Below the pieces are notes generated by a model. That model did no database searches. It saw nothing but the letters and a program-made list of their open reading frames with translations, and was not told the DNA's origin. 64,000 bases of DNA from contig CACZBF010000001.1 of NCBI GenBank assembly GCA_902779355.1, forward strand, positions 186,001 through 250,000, given 5' to 3'. The position numbers were made by a program, and so were the translations under genes. The DNA is from an uncultured Lachnospiraceae bacterium. GTDB lineage: Bacteria > Bacillota > Clostridia > Lachnospirales > Lachnospiraceae. Positions 62,398-64,000 of the stretch are shown piece after piece (the stretch's first letter is position 1; each line of letters opens with the position of its first letter).

Positions 62398-64000
62398 TTA
62401 ATTTTCTTTCACGCCTTCTGCGGTCAGCTCGCCGTCTTTCATCGACAGCCGGATCGTATCCCCGGGCTGTACGCCGCCGGACAGGATGAGCTTCGCAGAT
62501 AAGGTCTCGACGCTCTTCTGCAGGTAACGTTTCAATGGTCTCGCGCCATACACCGGATCATAGCCCTGATCCATCACATACGTTTCCGCCTCCGGCGTCA
62601 GCTCCACGCGCATCTCGCGATCGGCAAGCCGCCGGTTCAGATCGGCGATCAACAATTTGATGATATTTCCGATGTTGTCTTTTGTCAACGGCTTAAACAA
62701 AATGGTCTCATCCAGGCGGTTCAAAAATTCCGGACGGAAAGAAGCTCTGAGTTCTTCCATGACGTTCTCTTCCGCCTCCGGCCGGATGTTGCCGTTGTCA
62801 TCGATCCCGGAAAGGAGCTCCTGCGAACCGATGTTGCTCGTTAAAATGATGATCGTATTCTTGAAGTCCACGGTGCGTCCCTGCGAATCCGTGATCCGCC
62901 CGTCGTCCAGCACCTGGAGCAGGACGTTAAAGACATCCGGATGCGCTTTTTCCACTTCGTCAAAAAGCACGACCGCATAGGGTTTGCGGCGCACCGCTTC
63001 CGTCAGCTGTCCGCCTTCCTCATATCCCACGTATCCGGGAGGCGCTCCGATCAGGCGGCTGACCGAATATTTCTCCATGTACTCCGTCATGTCGAGGCGG
63101 ACGATGTTGTTCTCATCGTCAAACAGCGCAGCCGCGATCGTCTTGGCAAGCTCCGTCTTGCCGACGCCGGTGGGTCCTAAGAACAGGAACGAACCGATCG
63201 GCTTGCCCGGATCCTTGATGCCGGCCTTGGAGCGGATGATCGCTTCCGACACCTTCGTCACGGCTTCGTCCTGGCCGATCACGCGTTTATGCAGTTCTTC
63301 ATCCAGATGCAATGTTTTGTTGCGCTCGCTCTCCGTGAGCTTTGCGATCGGGATGCCGGTCCAGCGGCTGATGATCTTTGCGATCTCATCTTCCGTGACT
63401 GCCTGGCGGACGAGGGAAAGATCCTCGTTTTTGATCAGGTCTTCCTTTTCCTCCAGCTCTTTTTCCAACGCTGGAAGGCGTCCGTATTTCAGCTCTGCTG
63501 CTTTGTCCAGATCGTAGTTCTGCTCTGCTGTTGTGATCTCTTTTCTGACATTGTCCAACTCTTCGCGGATCTTCTGCACATGTTCCACGGAGTCCTTTTC
63601 GTTATCCCACTGCGCTTTCTTTTCCTGGAACAAGTCACGCTGCTCAGCCAGTTCCCTCTCGAGATCCACAAGACGATCCTGGCTCTTCTTGTCCTCTTCC
63701 TTTTTCAGCGCCGTGACCTCGATCTCCATCTGCATGATCTTGCGGTTCATCTCGTCGAGCTCGGTCGGCATGGAATTCAGTTCCGTCTTGATGAGCGCAC
63801 AGGCTTCGTCCACAAGGTCGATCGCCTTATCCGGCAAAAAACGTTCCGAGATATAGCGGTTGGAAAGTGTCGCTGCAGACACGAGCGCCGAGTCCGTGAT
63901 CTTCACGCCGTGGAAGACCTCATAGCGTTCCTTGATCCCGCGCAGGATAGAGACTGTCTCCTCAACGGACGGTTCGTCCACCATGACCGGCTGGAAACGC
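62398..64000 (-). CDS. clpB: ATP-dependent disaggregase ClpB, C-terminal part (runs off the window)
   Basis: About 533 C-terminal residues; the N-terminal part and most of the first AAA+ module lie beyond 64000. The end of NBD1 (FQPVMVDEPSVEETVSILRG), the long middle coiled coil (about 105-185) and a complete NBD2 are visible: GPTGVGKTELAK (Walker A), LFDEVEKAHP (Walker B) and RPEFLNRLDE (sensor 2/arginine finger region). The middle coiled coil separates ClpB from ClpA and ClpC. It rescues aggregated proteins together with DnaK. Upstream control (for example CIRCE) is out of view. Confidence 0.95.
   Translation of the reverse strand, partial: RFQPVMVDEPSVEETVSILRGIKERYEVFHGVKITDSALVSAATLSNRYISERFLPDKAIDLVDEACALIKTELNSMPTELDEMNRKIMQMEIEVTALKKEEDKKSQDRLVDLERELAEQRDLFQEKKAQWDNEKDSVEHVQKIREELDNVRKEITTAEQNYDLDKAAELKYGRLPALEKELEEKEDLIKNEDLSLVRQAVTEDEIAKIISRWTGIPIAKLTESERNKTLHLDEELHKRVIGQDEAVTKVSEAIIRSKAGIKDPGKPIGSFLFLGPTGVGKTELAKTIAAALFDDENNIVRLDMTEYMEKYSVSRLIGAPPGYVGYEEGGQLTEAVRRKPYAVVLFDEVEKAHPDVFNVLLQVLDDGRITDSQGRTVDFKNTIIILTSNIGSQELLSGIDDNGNIRPEAEENVMEELRASFRPEFLNRLDETILFKPLTKDNIGNIIKLLIADLNRRLADREMRVELTPEAETYVMDQGYDPVYGARPLKRYLQKSVETLSAKLILSGGVQPGDTIRLSMKDGELTAEGVKEN

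Noticed and set aside
1..64000. tRNA, rRNA or CRISPR loci
   Set aside because: No cloverleaf with GGTTCGAATCC-type arm, no rRNA segment and no regularly spaced repeats were seen on either strand.

Overview
The window reads as chromosomal DNA of a Gram-positive anaerobe of the Bacillota, most like the Lachnospiraceae. The evidence is TTGACA/TATAAT and extended -10 promoters, strong GGAGG ribosome sites, a crotonase of the butyrate type, the PyrK electron-transfer subunit, YitT, VanZ, SmtB-type and lipoprotein families, and a 'type Ic' aspartate aminotransferase. I cannot name the genus. Most of the window is moderately GC-rich; 36.5-43.0 kb is visibly richer in A and T. No tRNA, rRNA or CRISPR array was seen.

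Layout. 0-10 kb: a PHP phosphoesterase and an rRNA m5C methyltransferase; a zinc-type metal operon on the minus strand (SmtB-like repressor, Na/Pi cotransporter with PhoU tail, free-standing HMA protein, P-type ATPase) behind a promoter covered by a palindrome; a DUF3298-type lipoprotein; recJ. 10-15 kb: flavin reductase, HD-GYP phosphodiesterase, small transaldolase, crotonase, an unusual repeat/hairpin block, proC. 14.7-18.1 kb: a 1114-residue coiled-coil protein of unknown family. 18-19.6 kb: a poorly explained stretch with a small unknown gene and a gene remnant. 19.6-34.8 kb: ilvBN, then a long minus-strand array pyrD - SDR remnant - GT2/GH3 fusion - pyrK - pyrE - vanZ-like - small membrane protein - M29 aminopeptidase - purE - purM - purN - purD - thyA - folA. 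35-43 kb: malQ, then an A+T-rich block (MATE/ATPase-fold fusion, GT2/DUF218 fusion, sugar-transfer ATP-grasp) followed by an IS1182-type insertion sequence. 43.1-48.9 kb: a 1918-residue protein that is a paralogue of the 14.7-18.1 kb protein and carries an embedded papain-like cysteine peptidase domain. 48.9-64 kb: minus-strand array yitT - rarA - aspartate aminotransferase - glgP - TPR lipoprotein - pyrC - pyrF - GNAT, and a second group with a clpB fragment running off the edge, an SNF transporter and a PBP4B-like hydrolase.

How it works together. The housekeeping parts supply de novo pyrimidine (pyrD, K, E, C, F), purine (purE, M, N, D), dTMP/folate (thyA, folA), branched-chain amino acid and proline synthesis, and glycogen turnover (glgP, malQ). 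The most novel material is (i) the paired giant proteins, one with an internal Cys/His/Asp peptidase, internal repeats and recurrent short linker motifs; (ii) a glycosyltransferase fused to a GH3-type amide synthetase inserted inside the pyr genes; and (iii) the A+T-rich three-gene envelope-type operon made of unusual domain fusions. Two genes (HD-GYP and pyrD) have an extended -10 element exactly six bases before ATG, suggesting leaderless mRNAs.
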